Assembly: GCF_900116865.1 (NCBI RefSeq)
Contig: NZ_FPCD01000001.1
Span: 62,001 to 126,000 of the forward strand
Origin: Butyrivibrio sp. M55
GTDB lineage: Bacteria; Bacillota; Clostridia; Lachnospirales; Lachnospiraceae
Direction: 5' to 3'
Length of the DNA: 64,000 nt
Made by a program: the position numbers and the translations under genes. Positions 41,434 through 50,568 of this stretch are shown here, one piece after another. Each line of letters starts with the position of its first letter. Positions within the stretch are counted from its first letter, which is position 1. The notes under the pieces are model-generated. The model saw only the letters and a program-made list of their open reading frames with translations. It was not told the origin of the DNA and did no database searches.

Positions 41434-43358
41434 TGAAAAATAGAAAAGAAGATTCTGAATTGCTTGAGGCAAAACAGCATGTCATTGATGTGGCAAATGA
41501 GTTGCACAAAAAAGGCTATTTACCACGTACATGGGGAAGCGTTAGCTGCAGAGTCAACAAGGAAATCTTTGTGATCACTCCGAGTGGGATCAGATATGAA
41601 GATATGACGCCGGATATGATATGTCTTGTTAATCTCAAAAATCTGAACTTTATGGGAGAGTTTACTCCGTCTTTTGAAAGGGGAGTACATGCAGCTTGCT
41701 ACAGAACCAGAAAAGATGTGGAGTTTGTCGCTCTTACACATCAGGTTTTTGCTTCGTGTGCCGGAGTTTTGGGTCTTAAGAGAATATACACATATGTTGA
41801 GGACGAGGATGTTGTCATTCCTTGTGTTCCGTATGCTTATCCCGGAAGTGCCAAACTTGCGGGAAATGTTGCTGCGACCGTTAAGAAGAACAGGGAGTCT
41901 GACAGCTTTATCCTGTCTAATCACGGTGCATTGTTTATGGGCGCAAATTCCGATGAAGTAATCGAGAATATCGAGAGAACAGAGGATGCCTGTGATAACT
42001 TCCTTATGGATGTATGCAAGACCGATATGTATCATGGTGTTGAAGAGGGATTCGGAAGCCATATTGAAGACGATGAGATTATTTATGATGTCGAGGATAC
42101 ACCTGAGCGTGTTAAACATATTCACAGAGAGATCTATGACAGAAGACCGGATGTAAAATATATCGTCCACAATAAGTCTGATGCGGTTATGACGGTTTCA
42201 AGAACCGCAACTCATTTAAGACCTCTTTTGTTCGACTTTGCCGAGCTTGTCGGATACAGTGTAAAAATCCCGAGTAACGAGCATGGAAAAGACGGACACA
42301 GTTATCATAATATCAAGAAAAATTCAAATGCAGTTTTTGCGCTTAATGACGGCGCTTATTGCCTTGGTGAGACTTTGGAAGATGCGGTTGCCGCATCGAT
42401 AGTTCTCGATAAGGGATGTATTGCTTATCTTGCGGCTCTTCGTCATGGAGAGGGACATCCCATATCATATTTTGACTGCATTAAGATGAATAAGTACTAT
42501 AAAAAGATTTATTCAAGAATTTCATCCGATTATCTTGAAGAGAAATACAGAGATGAAAGAGATGAATTTGAAGATGACGAAGACGATGAAGAGGAAGAGA
42601 TCGTAAGAAAACCTTCAAGGAAATCCGCACGTGAAAATTCACGTGAATCATCGAGGGAGTCAAAGAGAGAAACGACAAGAGAAACCGGAAGAAGATCGTT
42701 CAGAGATGAAGATGAAGATTCTTCAAGAGAAAAATCCAGAGAATCTGTCAGGGAATCCAAGAGAGAGTTAAGAAGAGAGTCTGACAGAAGGGCAAAGAGA
42801 AACGTAGATATTGACCTGGATGTAGATTTGGATGAGGAATCTGAAATAGTTTCAAGTAAAATTGCCAGAAGAAACGCTGTAAGAGATTCGATAAAGAACT
42901 CACTCAGAAAGCCTGAACCTACAAGGGAACTTTCAAAGCTGCCTAAGAGGGAATCATTCAGAAGATCGCAAGATGATTTCGAAGATGATTTTGAGGAAGA
43001 GGAAATCAAGCCCAAGAGAAGTTCAAAAAAAGAATCTTTCAATGATTCGATAAAGAACCTCAGAAAAAATTCGAGACCTGCTACAAGAAAGAGCTTTTCG
43101 GAAGAATATGAAGATGACTTCGAAGATGAGCTTGAAGACGATTTCGAGAATGATTTTAATGATGACGAATATCATGATGATTACGAAGAAGAGTATATAG
43201 AAGGCTTTGAAGAAGAGTACGAAGATGACTTTGAAGAGGGCTTCGGAGACGATTTCGAAGAAGAATTCAGAGAAGAATTTGGCGATGATTTCAGAGCTGA
43301 TTACTCAAAAATGAGATCAAAAGGAAAAGATTCAAGTAAGAGAACGAGGAGAAGATGA
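41433..43358 (+). CDS. Tandem class II aldolase/adducin modules with long charged low-complexity tail
   Basis: 641 residues in three parts. Module 1 (about 8-200) is a class II aldolase/adducin fold; metal ligands Glu82, His103 and His164 remain, but the first His of the HxH pair is Leu101. Module 2 (about 215-365) keeps Glu225 and His246, but the other two ligands read Lys248 and Asp306, so it cannot hold the usual zinc. Residues ~366-641 are low complexity: Arg/Ser/Glu runs (SRESSRESKRE), an Asp-rich patch, then an Asp/Glu/Phe-rich acidic stretch and a basic end. It looks disordered. Most class II aldolases are about 220 residues. Function unknown; sugar-phosphate aldolase activity is doubtful. 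Confidence 0.85.
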   Translation: MKNRKEDSELLEAKQHVIDVANELHKKGYLPRTWGSVSCRVNKEIFVITPSGIRYEDMTPDMICLVNLKNLNFMGEFTPSFERGVHAACYRTRKDVEFVALTHQVFASCAGVLGLKRIYTYVEDEDVVIPCVPYAYPGSAKLAGNVAATVKKNRESDSFILSNHGALFMGANSDEVIENIERTEDACDNFLMDVCKTDMYHGVEEGFGSHIEDDEIIYDVEDTPERVKHIHREIYDRRPDVKYIVHNKSDAVMTVSRTATHLRPLLFDFAELVGYSVKIPSNEHGKDGHSYHNIKKNSNAVFALNDGAYCLGETLEDAVAASIVLDKGCIAYLAALRHGEGHPISYFDCIKMNKYYKKIYSRISSDYLEEKYRDERDEFEDDEDDEEEEIVRKPSRKSARENSRESSRESKRETTRETGRRSFRDEDEDSSREKSRESVRESKRELRRESDRRAKRNVDIDLDVDLDEESEIVSSKIARRNAVRDSIKNSLRKPEPTRELSKLPKRESFRRSQDDFEDDFEEEEIKPKRSSKKESFNDSIKNLRKNSRPATRKSFSEEYEDDFEDELEDDFENDFNDDEYHDDYEEEYIEGFEEEYEDDFEEGFGDDFEEEFREEFGDDFRADYSKMRSKGKDSSKRTRRR

Positions 43359-44407
43359 TAAGGAAGCCTGGCAGCTTAAAAAAAGGTGACACAATAGGAA
43401 TTACGGCTCCGGCATTTGGTGCGGCAACTGAACCGTACAGCTTTTTAATAGATATTGCGGAGAAAAAGATAAAAGAAAGAGGCTATAATATCATCGAGGG
43501 AAAGACTGCAAGGCTTGGCGACGGACTTGGGATCAGTACAGATCCGAAAGTTACCGGCGCAGAACTTATGGAGTTTTATAAAAGAGATGATATTGATGCG
43601 ATAATTTCTGCAGGTGGCGGCGAGCTTATGGTTGAGACAATCTCAAATGTTGATTTTGAGGTTATAAAAAAAAGTAAGCCCAAGTGGTACGTCGGATATT
43701 CGGACAACACAAGCTTTTTACTGCCGCTTGTTACGATAGCAAATACATGTGGAATTTACGGCCCGTGCATTTCGGGCTATGCCAAGGAGTGGGAAGGTAC
43801 CGAATATGATGCTTTCGCTCTTTTGGAGGGAACAAAGACTTCTTTTAAGGGATATGATAAGTTTGTAAAGCCCAAGGAAGAAAAAGAAGAAATTGATTAT
43901 TCCAAGCCGTTTTTTTACAACTGTGATACAAAAAAAGTACTGACTAATTTTGACTGTTCTTCAAAGAAAGCTGAGAAGACGGACGAAAAGATAAACATGC
44001 AGGGAATTCTTTTGGGCGGTTGTGTTGATGTAATGGCTAATATGATAGGAACAAGGTTTGACAAAGTCGCAGAATTCGTAAAGAGATGCGATGAAGGAAT
44101 ACTTTGGGTCATTGAGAACTGCGAGCTTAGTCCAATGAGCTACAGAAGGGCAATTTGGAACATGAAGGAAGCCGGATGGTTTGAAAACGCCAAGGGCTTT
44201 ATCATGGGAAGGGCAACCGGCTGCTTTGAAGGCGACCTCATGGGAGTAGATAAGTTCAATGCAGTTACGGATCTTTTGCAGGAATACTGTGTTCCTATGA
44301 TTTTTGATGCGGATATCGGACATATCGACCCGATGCTTCCCGTTGTAATGGGTGCGAAAGCAAATGTATCGGCAGATACCGATAACCTTGAGATTGGATA
44401 TTTATAA
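43355..44407 (+). CDS. LD-carboxypeptidase family protein (S66, MccF-like)
   Basis: 350 residues. The nucleophilic Ser is in YVGYSDNTSFLLPL, following GGGELMVE. The catalytic Glu is in LWVIENCELSP, and the His near the end is in GHIDPMLPVVMG. S66 peptidases cut the L-Lys/D-Ala bond of murein tetrapeptides in recycling or inactivate microcin-like compounds. Substrate not determined. The start overlaps the aldolase stop by 4 bases. Confidence 0.88.
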   Translation: MIRKPGSLKKGDTIGITAPAFGAATEPYSFLIDIAEKKIKERGYNIIEGKTARLGDGLGISTDPKVTGAELMEFYKRDDIDAIISAGGGELMVETISNVDFEVIKKSKPKWYVGYSDNTSFLLPLVTIANTCGIYGPCISGYAKEWEGTEYDAFALLEGTKTSFKGYDKFVKPKEEKEEIDYSKPFFYNCDTKKVLTNFDCSSKKAEKTDEKINMQGILLGGCVDVMANMIGTRFDKVAEFVKRCDEGILWVIENCELSPMSYRRAIWNMKEAGWFENAKGFIMGRATGCFEGDLMGVDKFNAVTDLLQEYCVPMIFDADIGHIDPMLPVVMGAKANVSADTDNLEIGYL

Positions 44408-44480
44408 CGTTATAATTATAAATATAAAAACAAAAAGAGAAGAGACAATAAGATTAAGATAAGACACGGAGGAAAAATTT

Positions 44481-45167
44481 ATGACTAGAATGAAAAAAAA
44501 TCTTATTACTGCGCTTAGTACATTTTTGATTGCGGGATCGCTCATGTCGGTTAATGCACATGCGGAAAGTGATCTTCCGATGTACTTTGACTTTGGGGAT
44601 ACTGTAATTAACATGAACGCAGGAAGCGAACACACAATGCATATGAGGTCTAAATTTAACTATACATATCATCTCGGACCTCACACAAGTACAGGAACAT
44701 ATCTTGAATGCTCATTCAAGAGCGGAACACAGGATGTTATTTTCCATGTTGGCGCCGATGAGCAGGCTAAGGACGTACCTTTCTATTTCTACATCGATGA
44801 TGCAAAGGTTCAGTCTGACGGAACATATGACGAGGTTCTTGTACGCGTAGGAAATGCCGCTCAGGTTTCTGAGTCTGTTCAGGTTGAGCTTGCAAAGAAA
44901 GCTACCGGAACTGTAAAGAAGAACGGAAACATTGCAATGCTTTACAACGATAAGGATGTTGCAATGGCATCATTCTCTCTTACAAACGGAAACGGACAGA
45001 TGGCATCACTTTCATTAAAGGGCGTTGCCGTTAATGAGGGTTCCAAGTATTTTGATGTTGCTTCAGCAACAGATTCTACACCTGTTATTTCAGAATCAGA
45101 CAAAGCTGTTATGACAGCAAACGGATTTGCCGGAGTATGCGTAAACGGCAAGTATAAAAATTGGTAA
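44481..45167 (+). CDS. Secreted protein of unknown function
   Basis: 228 residues with a Sec signal peptide (MTRMKKNLITALSTFLIAG; likely cut after VNAHA, about residue 28). There is no lipobox or anchor, so it is released or wall-trapped. The mature part is beta-rich (short strands, many Ser/Thr/Gly) with FYIDDAKVQSDGTYDEVLVRVG. I do not recognise a family. AGGAGG-like site upstream, own gene 73 bases after the S66 peptidase and 39 before the lactonase. Confidence 0.75.
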   Translation: MTRMKKNLITALSTFLIAGSLMSVNAHAESDLPMYFDFGDTVINMNAGSEHTMHMRSKFNYTYHLGPHTSTGTYLECSFKSGTQDVIFHVGADEQAKDVPFYFYIDDAKVQSDGTYDEVLVRVGNAAQVSESVQVELAKKATGTVKKNGNIAMLYNDKDVAMASFSLTNGNGQMASLSLKGVAVNEGSKYFDVASATDSTPVISESDKAVMTANGFAGVCVNGKYKNW

Positions 45168-45206
45168 TACTTATTATTAATAAACATTCAGGAGGCATGT
45201 TGTAAA

Positions 45207-46271
45207 ATGGCTGGAAAAGACAAGTATGTGGCTTATGTATCTAGCTACACTTCCGGACTTGGTTCCAAATATGGAATTAAAATTTATGACGTTGATATGA
45301 AAAACGGCAGATTTAAGGAGAAGCAGAAGGTTGAGATAACCAATTCATCTTATATTGGAATATCTCACAACAAGAAGACTCTGTATTCAATTACGGATGC
45401 GGGCGTTGAGGCTTATCATATTCTGCCCGACGGTGGCCTTGAGTTTTTGAATGAGGCTTCTATCAACGGAATGCGCGGATGTTATCTTAATATGGATCAG
45501 GAAGACAATTTCCTTTTGACAGCCGGATATCACGACGGTAAGGTGACAATCCTTAAGCTTAATAAAGACGGAAGTATCGGTGAGATTACCGACGAAAGAT
45601 ACCATAAGGGTCTTGGAACAGCAGCCGGAAGAAACCACGTGCCTCACGTTCAGTGTATTAAAGTATCTAAGGATAATAAGTATCTTCTTGCGGCCGATCT
45701 TGGTATGGACAGAGTTAATGTATACTCTCTCAATGTTGAGTCGGGCAAGATCAAAGAAGTTGATGTTATCCATTGCGATCAGGAGTCTTCACCGAGACAT
45801 ATGCAGTTCTCTAAGGATGGAAGATTTCTTTATGTATGTCTTGAGCAGAAATGCGGCATAGAAGTATATGAGTACGTAGATAACAACGGAGATCCCGAGT
45901 TTAACAAGATTCAGACTGTATCAAATTCAGATGAAGCCGATTCTATCGGTGTTGCAAGCAGTGCGCTTACATTCTCTGAGGATTACAACTATCTTGTAAG
46001 CTCTACAGCGGGAGAGAACAATGTAATTATCTACAAGGTTGATAAAGAGACGGGACTTCTTACAAAGAAGATCCAGCTTCCGATCGCGGGTGAATATCCT
46101 AAGGATGCTGCATTGTTCCCTGACAACAAGCATCTTGTATCACTCAATCATGAGTCGGATTCATTGACATTCTTTAAAGTGGATCCCGAGGCAGGAACTC
46201 TTGTTATGAACGGACCCGAAGAGCCCGTAAAAAGACCTAACTGCATCGTATTCCACAAATTAGAGGGATAA
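45207..46271 (+). CDS. Lactonase family beta-propeller protein (YbhE/6-phosphogluconolactonase-like)
   Basis: 354 residues of a seven-bladed propeller: GIKIYDVDMKNGRF, GRNHVPHVQCIKVSKDNKYL, SSPRHMQFSKDGRFLYV and DAALFPDNKHLVSLNHESDS, each ending a blade. Family members hydrolyse 6-phosphogluconolactone or other lactones. It lacks a signal peptide, so it is cytosolic. Starts at ATG 45207 behind AGGAGG. No pentose phosphate genes flank it. Confidence 0.9.
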   Translation: MAGKDKYVAYVSSYTSGLGSKYGIKIYDVDMKNGRFKEKQKVEITNSSYIGISHNKKTLYSITDAGVEAYHILPDGGLEFLNEASINGMRGCYLNMDQEDNFLLTAGYHDGKVTILKLNKDGSIGEITDERYHKGLGTAAGRNHVPHVQCIKVSKDNKYLLAADLGMDRVNVYSLNVESGKIKEVDVIHCDQESSPRHMQFSKDGRFLYVCLEQKCGIEVYEYVDNNGDPEFNKIQTVSNSDEADSIGVASSALTFSEDYNYLVSSTAGENNVIIYKVDKETGLLTKKIQLPIAGEYPKDAALFPDNKHLVSLNHESDSLTFFKVDPEAGTLVMNGPEEPVKRPNCIVFHKLEG

Positions 46272-46277
46272 TAAAAT

Positions 46278-46331
46278 GGGGCTGTTGCTTCTGATGATCG
46301 ATTGTGATCATACAGGCAACGCCCCTTTTTG
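46278..46331 (+). terminator. Terminator shared by lactonase and aroC
   Basis: GGGGC-t-GTTGC pairs with GCAAC-GCCCC (46316-46325), with an inner ATGATC/GATCAT arm, then TTTTT. It lies between two convergent genes and can work both ways (AAAA precedes the stem). Confidence 0.85.
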
Positions 46332-46337
46332 ATTGCT

Positions 46338-47435
46338 TTATTTATAGAAATTGATTATGTTTTGAGCCTTTGCGGACATGTTGGAGATTAGAAGATCGAG
46401 GAGTGTGAAAGCACACATGCTTTCGACTACTACGACGGCTCTTGGAACTACAACAGGGTCGTGACGGCCTTTTATGTTTATTTCGATATTTTCACCGGAT
46501 TTGTTGACTGTGTTTTGGGAGCGGGCAATGCTGGGGGTTGGTTTTACGTAAGCTCTGAGTATAATTTCGCTTCCGTCTGACATTCCTCCGAGTATTCCGC
46601 CTGAATTGTTTGTCTTCTTACCAATCTCGTTATTTTCGATTACGAATTCATCATTGTTTTCTGAACCGTAGAGTCGGGCTACTTTTGTTCCGCATCCGAT
46701 CTCAACAGCTTTAACTGCGCCGATACTCATAACGGCTCTTGCAAGGAGAGCATCGAGCTTATCAAATACGGGTTCGCCGATTCCTGCGGGAACACCTTTT
46801 ATACGACACTCAATAACTCCGCCTATTGAATCCATGTTTTCACGGCATTTCATGATAAGATCCATTGCCTTTTTGTCAGCATCCGCATCGGGCATGGAAG
46901 TGGGAGTGGTGTATATTGTGTTTCTGTCAAAGTTACTTTCGTTTATCTCTACGTCACCGATAGAGCGTGTATAAGCAAAGACATCGATTCCCATTTCGCC
47001 CAGCATTTTCTGACAGAGAGCACCTGCAGCGACTCTTCCTATAGTTTCTCTTCCTGATGAGCGACCGCCGCCTCTGTAGTCTCTGAAACCGTATTTTTCA
47101 TCAAAACAGTAGTCAGCGTGTCCGGGGCGGTAATAGCTTGCAATCTCGCTGTAATCCGCGGATCTCTGAGAGGTATTTTTTACCATCATCGATATGGGGG
47201 TTCCGGTTGTCTTTCCCTCAAATATTCCTGACAGAATGTGGACTTCGTCGTCCTCTCTTCTTGAAGTTGTGGCAGATGAAGTTCCGGGCTTTCTTCTGTC
47301 GAGGAACTTCTGAATATCTTCTTTTGAAAGATCAAGTCCTGCGGGAAAGCCGTCAACAACGACTCCGAGTGCTTCGCCGTGGGATTCTCCCCATGTTGAT
47401 ATTGTTATGTTTTTTCCGAGTGTTGAACCTGACAT
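46338..47435 (-). CDS. aroC: Chorismate synthase
   Basis: 365 residues; last step of the shikimate pathway, FMN-dependent. The signatures GESHGEALGVVVDGFPAG, YRPGHADYC, RGGGRSSGRET and GGMSDGSEI are all present. Start ATG is at 47435, with AAAGGAT upstream. It is the second and last minus-strand gene. Its promoter lies in the repeat-rich gap before the VanY-like gene. Confidence 0.97.
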   Translation of the reverse strand: MSGSTLGKNITISTWGESHGEALGVVVDGFPAGLDLSKEDIQKFLDRRKPGTSSATTSRREDDEVHILSGIFEGKTTGTPISMMVKNTSQRSADYSEIASYYRPGHADYCFDEKYGFRDYRGGGRSSGRETIGRVAAGALCQKMLGEMGIDVFAYTRSIGDVEINESNFDRNTIYTTPTSMPDADADKKAMDLIMKCRENMDSIGGVIECRIKGVPAGIGEPVFDKLDALLARAVMSIGAVKAVEIGCGTKVARLYGSENNDEFVIENNEIGKKTNNSGGILGGMSDGSEIILRAYVKPTPSIARSQNTVNKSGENIEINIKGRHDPVVVPRAVVVVESMCAFTLLDLLISNMSAKAQNIINFYK

Positions 47436-47553
47436 AGGTATCCTTTCATATTGTGTGTGAATTTTTGAAATATACTATATATAGCGCATTGCAGCGCATA
47501 ATTTGCTATAAAAAATGATGTAATAAACGCTAAATTGTTATATAATTATATAG

Positions 47554-47581
47554 ACGTTATAACAAAAATGGCGTATAACGT
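47554..47581 (+). repeat. Inverted repeat in the aroC/vanY intergenic region
   Basis: ACGTTATA (47554-47561) and TATAACGT (47574-47581) are perfect inverted arms 12 bases apart. The left arm is part of a palindromic GTTATAAC. The layout resembles an operator. Confidence 0.45.
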
Positions 47582-47599
47582 GGAGTAATTCGCATAACA

Positions 47600-47626
47600 T
47601 ATCATATTATATGCGTTATCATATTA
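47600..47626 (+). repeat. Direct repeat TATCATATTA
   Basis: Two identical copies of TATCATATTA start at 47600 and 47617, 17 bases apart, just before the VanY-like ribosome site. Confidence 0.45.
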
Positions 47627-47662
47627 CAAGCCAAGTATCCGAAATGAGAGGGGATTTCCGAT

Positions 47663-48778
47663 ATGAACGCTAGTAGCTTGCAGATGAAGCTTGCTTATAA
47701 AAATAAAATTTTTTCCAAGGTGAAAAGATTTAACAGAAAACACAAAGCACTGACCTTTTTAGGCATTGCTTATGCTTTTGCGGCAATAGCACTTTACGAT
47801 ATTCTTTTTTACTTCTACAGAAGCAGTAAGAGGTATATTTGTCTTGCGTGCGGATTGCTGTTTTTTGTATTTAGCAGCAGTTTTTCGTATCCCGCCATGT
47901 CACTCAATATCAGTTTTGCTTCGGATGTGAGTATGGACGGGTATTCTTCCGATACGGAAGAAGTGCTTTCGAGTGAGGAAGTTGCGGAGTCCGATGCCGA
48001 GCTTGCGGTAAGCCAGGACGTTGATTCCGAGCTTATCAAGGAAGCTATGGAGAGTGAGAATCCCGATGTTGCGGAGGCTGAGCACCTCGATCCCGAGAAG
48101 CAGGCTTCTCTTTCACAGATTCTTGAAGCGACGGACGATGGCACGGCAGTGCCTGAAAATACGGATGACGGAGTTAATCTGTCATATCTTGGAGTTACGA
48201 ACTTTGACAGCAGTGACTGGAAGATATTGCTTGTAAATAAGCAACATCCGATTCCTGATGATTATGATTTCCCGCTTGGAACAATCAGCGGAACAATGAG
48301 ATGCGATGAGCGAATTATTGCACCGCTTCTTGAGATGATGAGAGCTGCAAATAAAGACGGAGTGGCACTTATCATTTGTTCTCCTTACAGAGACAGGGAC
48401 AGGCAGACAATGCTTTTTAACAACAAGGTCAGCAGGTACATGGAAGGCGGAATGAACTATATGGAAGCGTATAATCTTGCTTCTCAGGCGGTTACTGTTC
48501 CCGGATCTTCTGAGCACCAGATAGGCCTTGCGATTGACATTATCACGGAAGGGTATTCAAGTCTTGATGAAGGCTTTGGCAATACACGTGCCGGAAAGTG
48601 GCTTGCAGACAACAGTTACAAGTACGGATTTATCTTAAGATACCCTGCCGGAAAAGAGAATATTACAAGTATTGAATTCGAACCCTGGCATTTTAGATAT
48701 GTAGGGGTTGACGCAGCGACTGTTATACATGAAAATGGTATCTGTCTGGAAGAATTCTGGAATACTTATGTTAATTAG
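47663..48778 (+). CDS. VanY-type D-alanyl-D-alanine carboxypeptidase (M15)
   Basis: 371 residues. A basic cytoplasmic start, one membrane helix (about 50-70), a Ser/Glu/Asp-rich linker (about 90-160), then the M15B domain. Its zinc site is SSEHQIGLAIDI (His and Asp), the catalytic Glu and last His are in EFEPWHFRYVG. It trims D-Ala from peptidoglycan stems outside the membrane. No van resistance genes are nearby, so a housekeeping wall role is likely. Together with the L,D-transpeptidases at 56785 it suggests active tetrapeptide turnover. Confidence 0.9.
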   Translation: MNASSLQMKLAYKNKIFSKVKRFNRKHKALTFLGIAYAFAAIALYDILFYFYRSSKRYICLACGLLFFVFSSSFSYPAMSLNISFASDVSMDGYSSDTEEVLSSEEVAESDAELAVSQDVDSELIKEAMESENPDVAEAEHLDPEKQASLSQILEATDDGTAVPENTDDGVNLSYLGVTNFDSSDWKILLVNKQHPIPDDYDFPLGTISGTMRCDERIIAPLLEMMRAANKDGVALIICSPYRDRDRQTMLFNNKVSRYMEGGMNYMEAYNLASQAVTVPGSSEHQIGLAIDIITEGYSSLDEGFGNTRAGKWLADNSYKYGFILRYPAGKENITSIEFEPWHFRYVGVDAATVIHENGICLEEFWNTYVN

Positions 48779-48787
48779 AGGATTTAT

Positions 48788-49969
48788 ATGTACAAAATTG
48801 TAAATAAGGACGGAAACGCCAAGAGTGCTACTTTTTCCACTGTGCACGGTGAGGTACAGACTCCCGTATTTATGAATGTTGCAACCGTTGCGGCAATAAA
48901 GGGAGGTGTATCCACAAGAGATCTTGAGGAAATAGACACTCAGGTTGTTCTTTCGAACACGTATCATTTGCACTTAAGACCGGGAGATGATCTGATATAC
49001 AGAATGGGCGGACTGCATAAGTTTATGTCATGTAACAAGCCTATTCTTACAGATTCAGGCGGATTCCAGGTCTTTTCTCTTGCTAAGACGAGAAAGATAA
49101 AAGAAGAGGGAGTATACTTCCATTCACATATCGATGGACACAAGCTGTTCATGGGACCTGAGGAGAGCATGAGAATTCAGTCTCATCTCGGATCCACGAT
49201 CGCGATGGCTTTTGATGAGTGTCCTTCTGCAAAGGCTGAGCACGAATATGTTCAGATGTCTGTGGATAGAACGACGAGATGGCTCGAGCGATGCAAAAAA
49301 GAAATGGACAGGCTGAACGGCCTTCATTATACGGTTAACCCGCATCAGATGCTTTTTGGAATCAATCAGGGAGCTATTTTTAACGACATCAGGATAGAGC
49401 ATGCCAAGAGAATCAGAGAGATGGATCTTGACGGATACGCGGTCGGCGGCCTTGCGGTTGGTGAGAGTCACGAGGAGATGTACGATGTTCTTGAGAACGT
49501 GGTGCCTTTCCTTCCAGAGGACAAGCCTACTTATCTTATGGGTGTGGGAACTCCCGCAAATATCCTTGAAGCAGTTGACAGGGGAGTGGACTTCTTTGAT
49601 TGCGTTTATCCGAGCAGAAACGGAAGACACGGACATCTTTATACCAAGAGAGGTCACATCAATATATTAAATGCCAGATATGAACTTGATGACACTCCTA
49701 TTGAGGAAGGATGTAACTGTCCTGCGTGCAAGAACTATTCCAAGGCTTATATCAGACACCTTTTGAAGGCGGGAGAGATGCTTGGAATGAGACTTTGTGT
49801 TCTTCACAACCTGTACTTTTACAATAATCTGGTAAAAGAGATCAGAGAGGCAATAAGAAACAACAATTATCAGGCTTACAAGAAGAAGACCTTAGAGGGC
49901 ATGCTGGAGTTTGATTCTGTTGCAAAAAGCGAGTCATACAATATTGCCCGCAATTGGAGAAAAGGTTAA
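48788..49969 (+). CDS. tgt: Queuine tRNA-ribosyltransferase
   Basis: 393 residues; exchanges G34 in GUN anticodons for preQ1. Seen: the nucleophilic Asp region of VYPSRNGRHGHLYT, the substrate Asp in LTDSGGFQVFSLA, and the zinc site CNCPACK with the later His. yajC follows, as in many bacteria. No preQ1 synthesis gene is in view. Confidence 0.96.
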   Translation: MYKIVNKDGNAKSATFSTVHGEVQTPVFMNVATVAAIKGGVSTRDLEEIDTQVVLSNTYHLHLRPGDDLIYRMGGLHKFMSCNKPILTDSGGFQVFSLAKTRKIKEEGVYFHSHIDGHKLFMGPEESMRIQSHLGSTIAMAFDECPSAKAEHEYVQMSVDRTTRWLERCKKEMDRLNGLHYTVNPHQMLFGINQGAIFNDIRIEHAKRIREMDLDGYAVGGLAVGESHEEMYDVLENVVPFLPEDKPTYLMGVGTPANILEAVDRGVDFFDCVYPSRNGRHGHLYTKRGHINILNARYELDDTPIEEGCNCPACKNYSKAYIRHLLKAGEMLGMRLCVLHNLYFYNNLVKEIREAIRNNNYQAYKKKTLEGMLEFDSVAKSESYNIARNWRKG

Positions 49970-50001
49970 ATTTGTAATGTGTGCAGATGAATTTTGACTA
50001 C

Positions 50002-50030
50002 TTGAATTTGCCGTTTCTTTCTAGTATTAT
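50002..50030 (+). promoter_or_regulatory. Possible promoter of yajC
   Basis: TTGAAT (50002-50007), 17 bases, TATTAT (50025-50030), 42 bases before the yajC start. Confidence 0.6.
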
Positions 50031-50071
50031 TGTTTGGTATATAATTAAAGAATAAGTTTTTGGAGGATGTT

Positions 50072-50446
50072 ATGTTATTATATTTCACTGAAGCAGCAAC
50101 AGAGCCTGTTTCTGCAAGTTCCGCAGTTGTACCGACATTACTTTTTTATGCTGTGGTAATGGCAATTTTTTATTTCCTGCTTGTTCGTCCCAACAGAAAA
50201 GAACAGAAGCAGAAGGCGCAGGTCATCGCTTCTATGGCAGTAGGTGACAGCGTAAGAACTACAGGTGGTTTTATCGGAACTATCATCGACATCAACGACG
50301 ATATGGTTATTGTTGAGTTTGGTAACAATAAGAATTGTCGTATCCCCATGGTTAAGGATGCAATTGTTGAAGTTGAGAAGCCCGAGGACGCGATCGCTTC
50401 TTCAAACGATAGCACCAAGGATTCAAAGAATTCAAAGAAAAAGTAA
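50072..50446 (+). CDS. yajC: Preprotein translocase accessory subunit YajC
   Basis: 124 residues: a single membrane helix (about 18-38) followed by VRPNRKEQKQK and the conserved small beta domain (GDSVRTTGGFIGTI). It joins SecDF in the translocon. ATG 50072 follows TGGAGG at the right spacing. A TTG 12 bases upstream lies on the ribosome site and is rejected. The C-terminal end is Ser/Asp/Lys-rich. Confidence 0.94.
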   Translation: MLLYFTEAATEPVSASSAVVPTLLFYAVVMAIFYFLLVRPNRKEQKQKAQVIASMAVGDSVRTTGGFIGTIIDINDDMVIVEFGNNKNCRIPMVKDAIVEVEKPEDAIASSNDSTKDSKNSKKK

Positions 50447-50464
50447 TTAAATTTTGATTCTGTT

Positions 50465-50500
50465 AAGCCTGATTGGTGCTTGCGCACTCAATCGGGCTTT
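50465..50500 (+). terminator. Rho-independent terminator after yajC
   Basis: AAGCCTGATTG pairs with CAATCGGGCTT around a 13-base loop; a short T-run follows. Confidence 0.85.
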
Positions 50501-50523
50501 ATTGCATAATGAGATGAAAAACA

Positions 50524-50539
50524 TTAAGTTATGACTTAA
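50524..50539 (+). promoter_or_regulatory. Palindrome upstream of leuB
   Basis: TTAAGT-TATG-ACTTAA is a 16-base dyad 30 bases before the leuB start, where a promoter should lie. Candidate operator; the regulator is unknown. Confidence 0.4.
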
Positions 50540-50568
50540 AAAATACATTATAGAAAAGAGATACGGGT

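Noticed and set aside
42530-43042. A Ser/Leu-rich 170-residue open frame on the minus strand
   Set aside because: It is the antisense shadow of the Asp/Glu/Arg/Ser low-complexity tail of the aldolase gene; no ribosome site.
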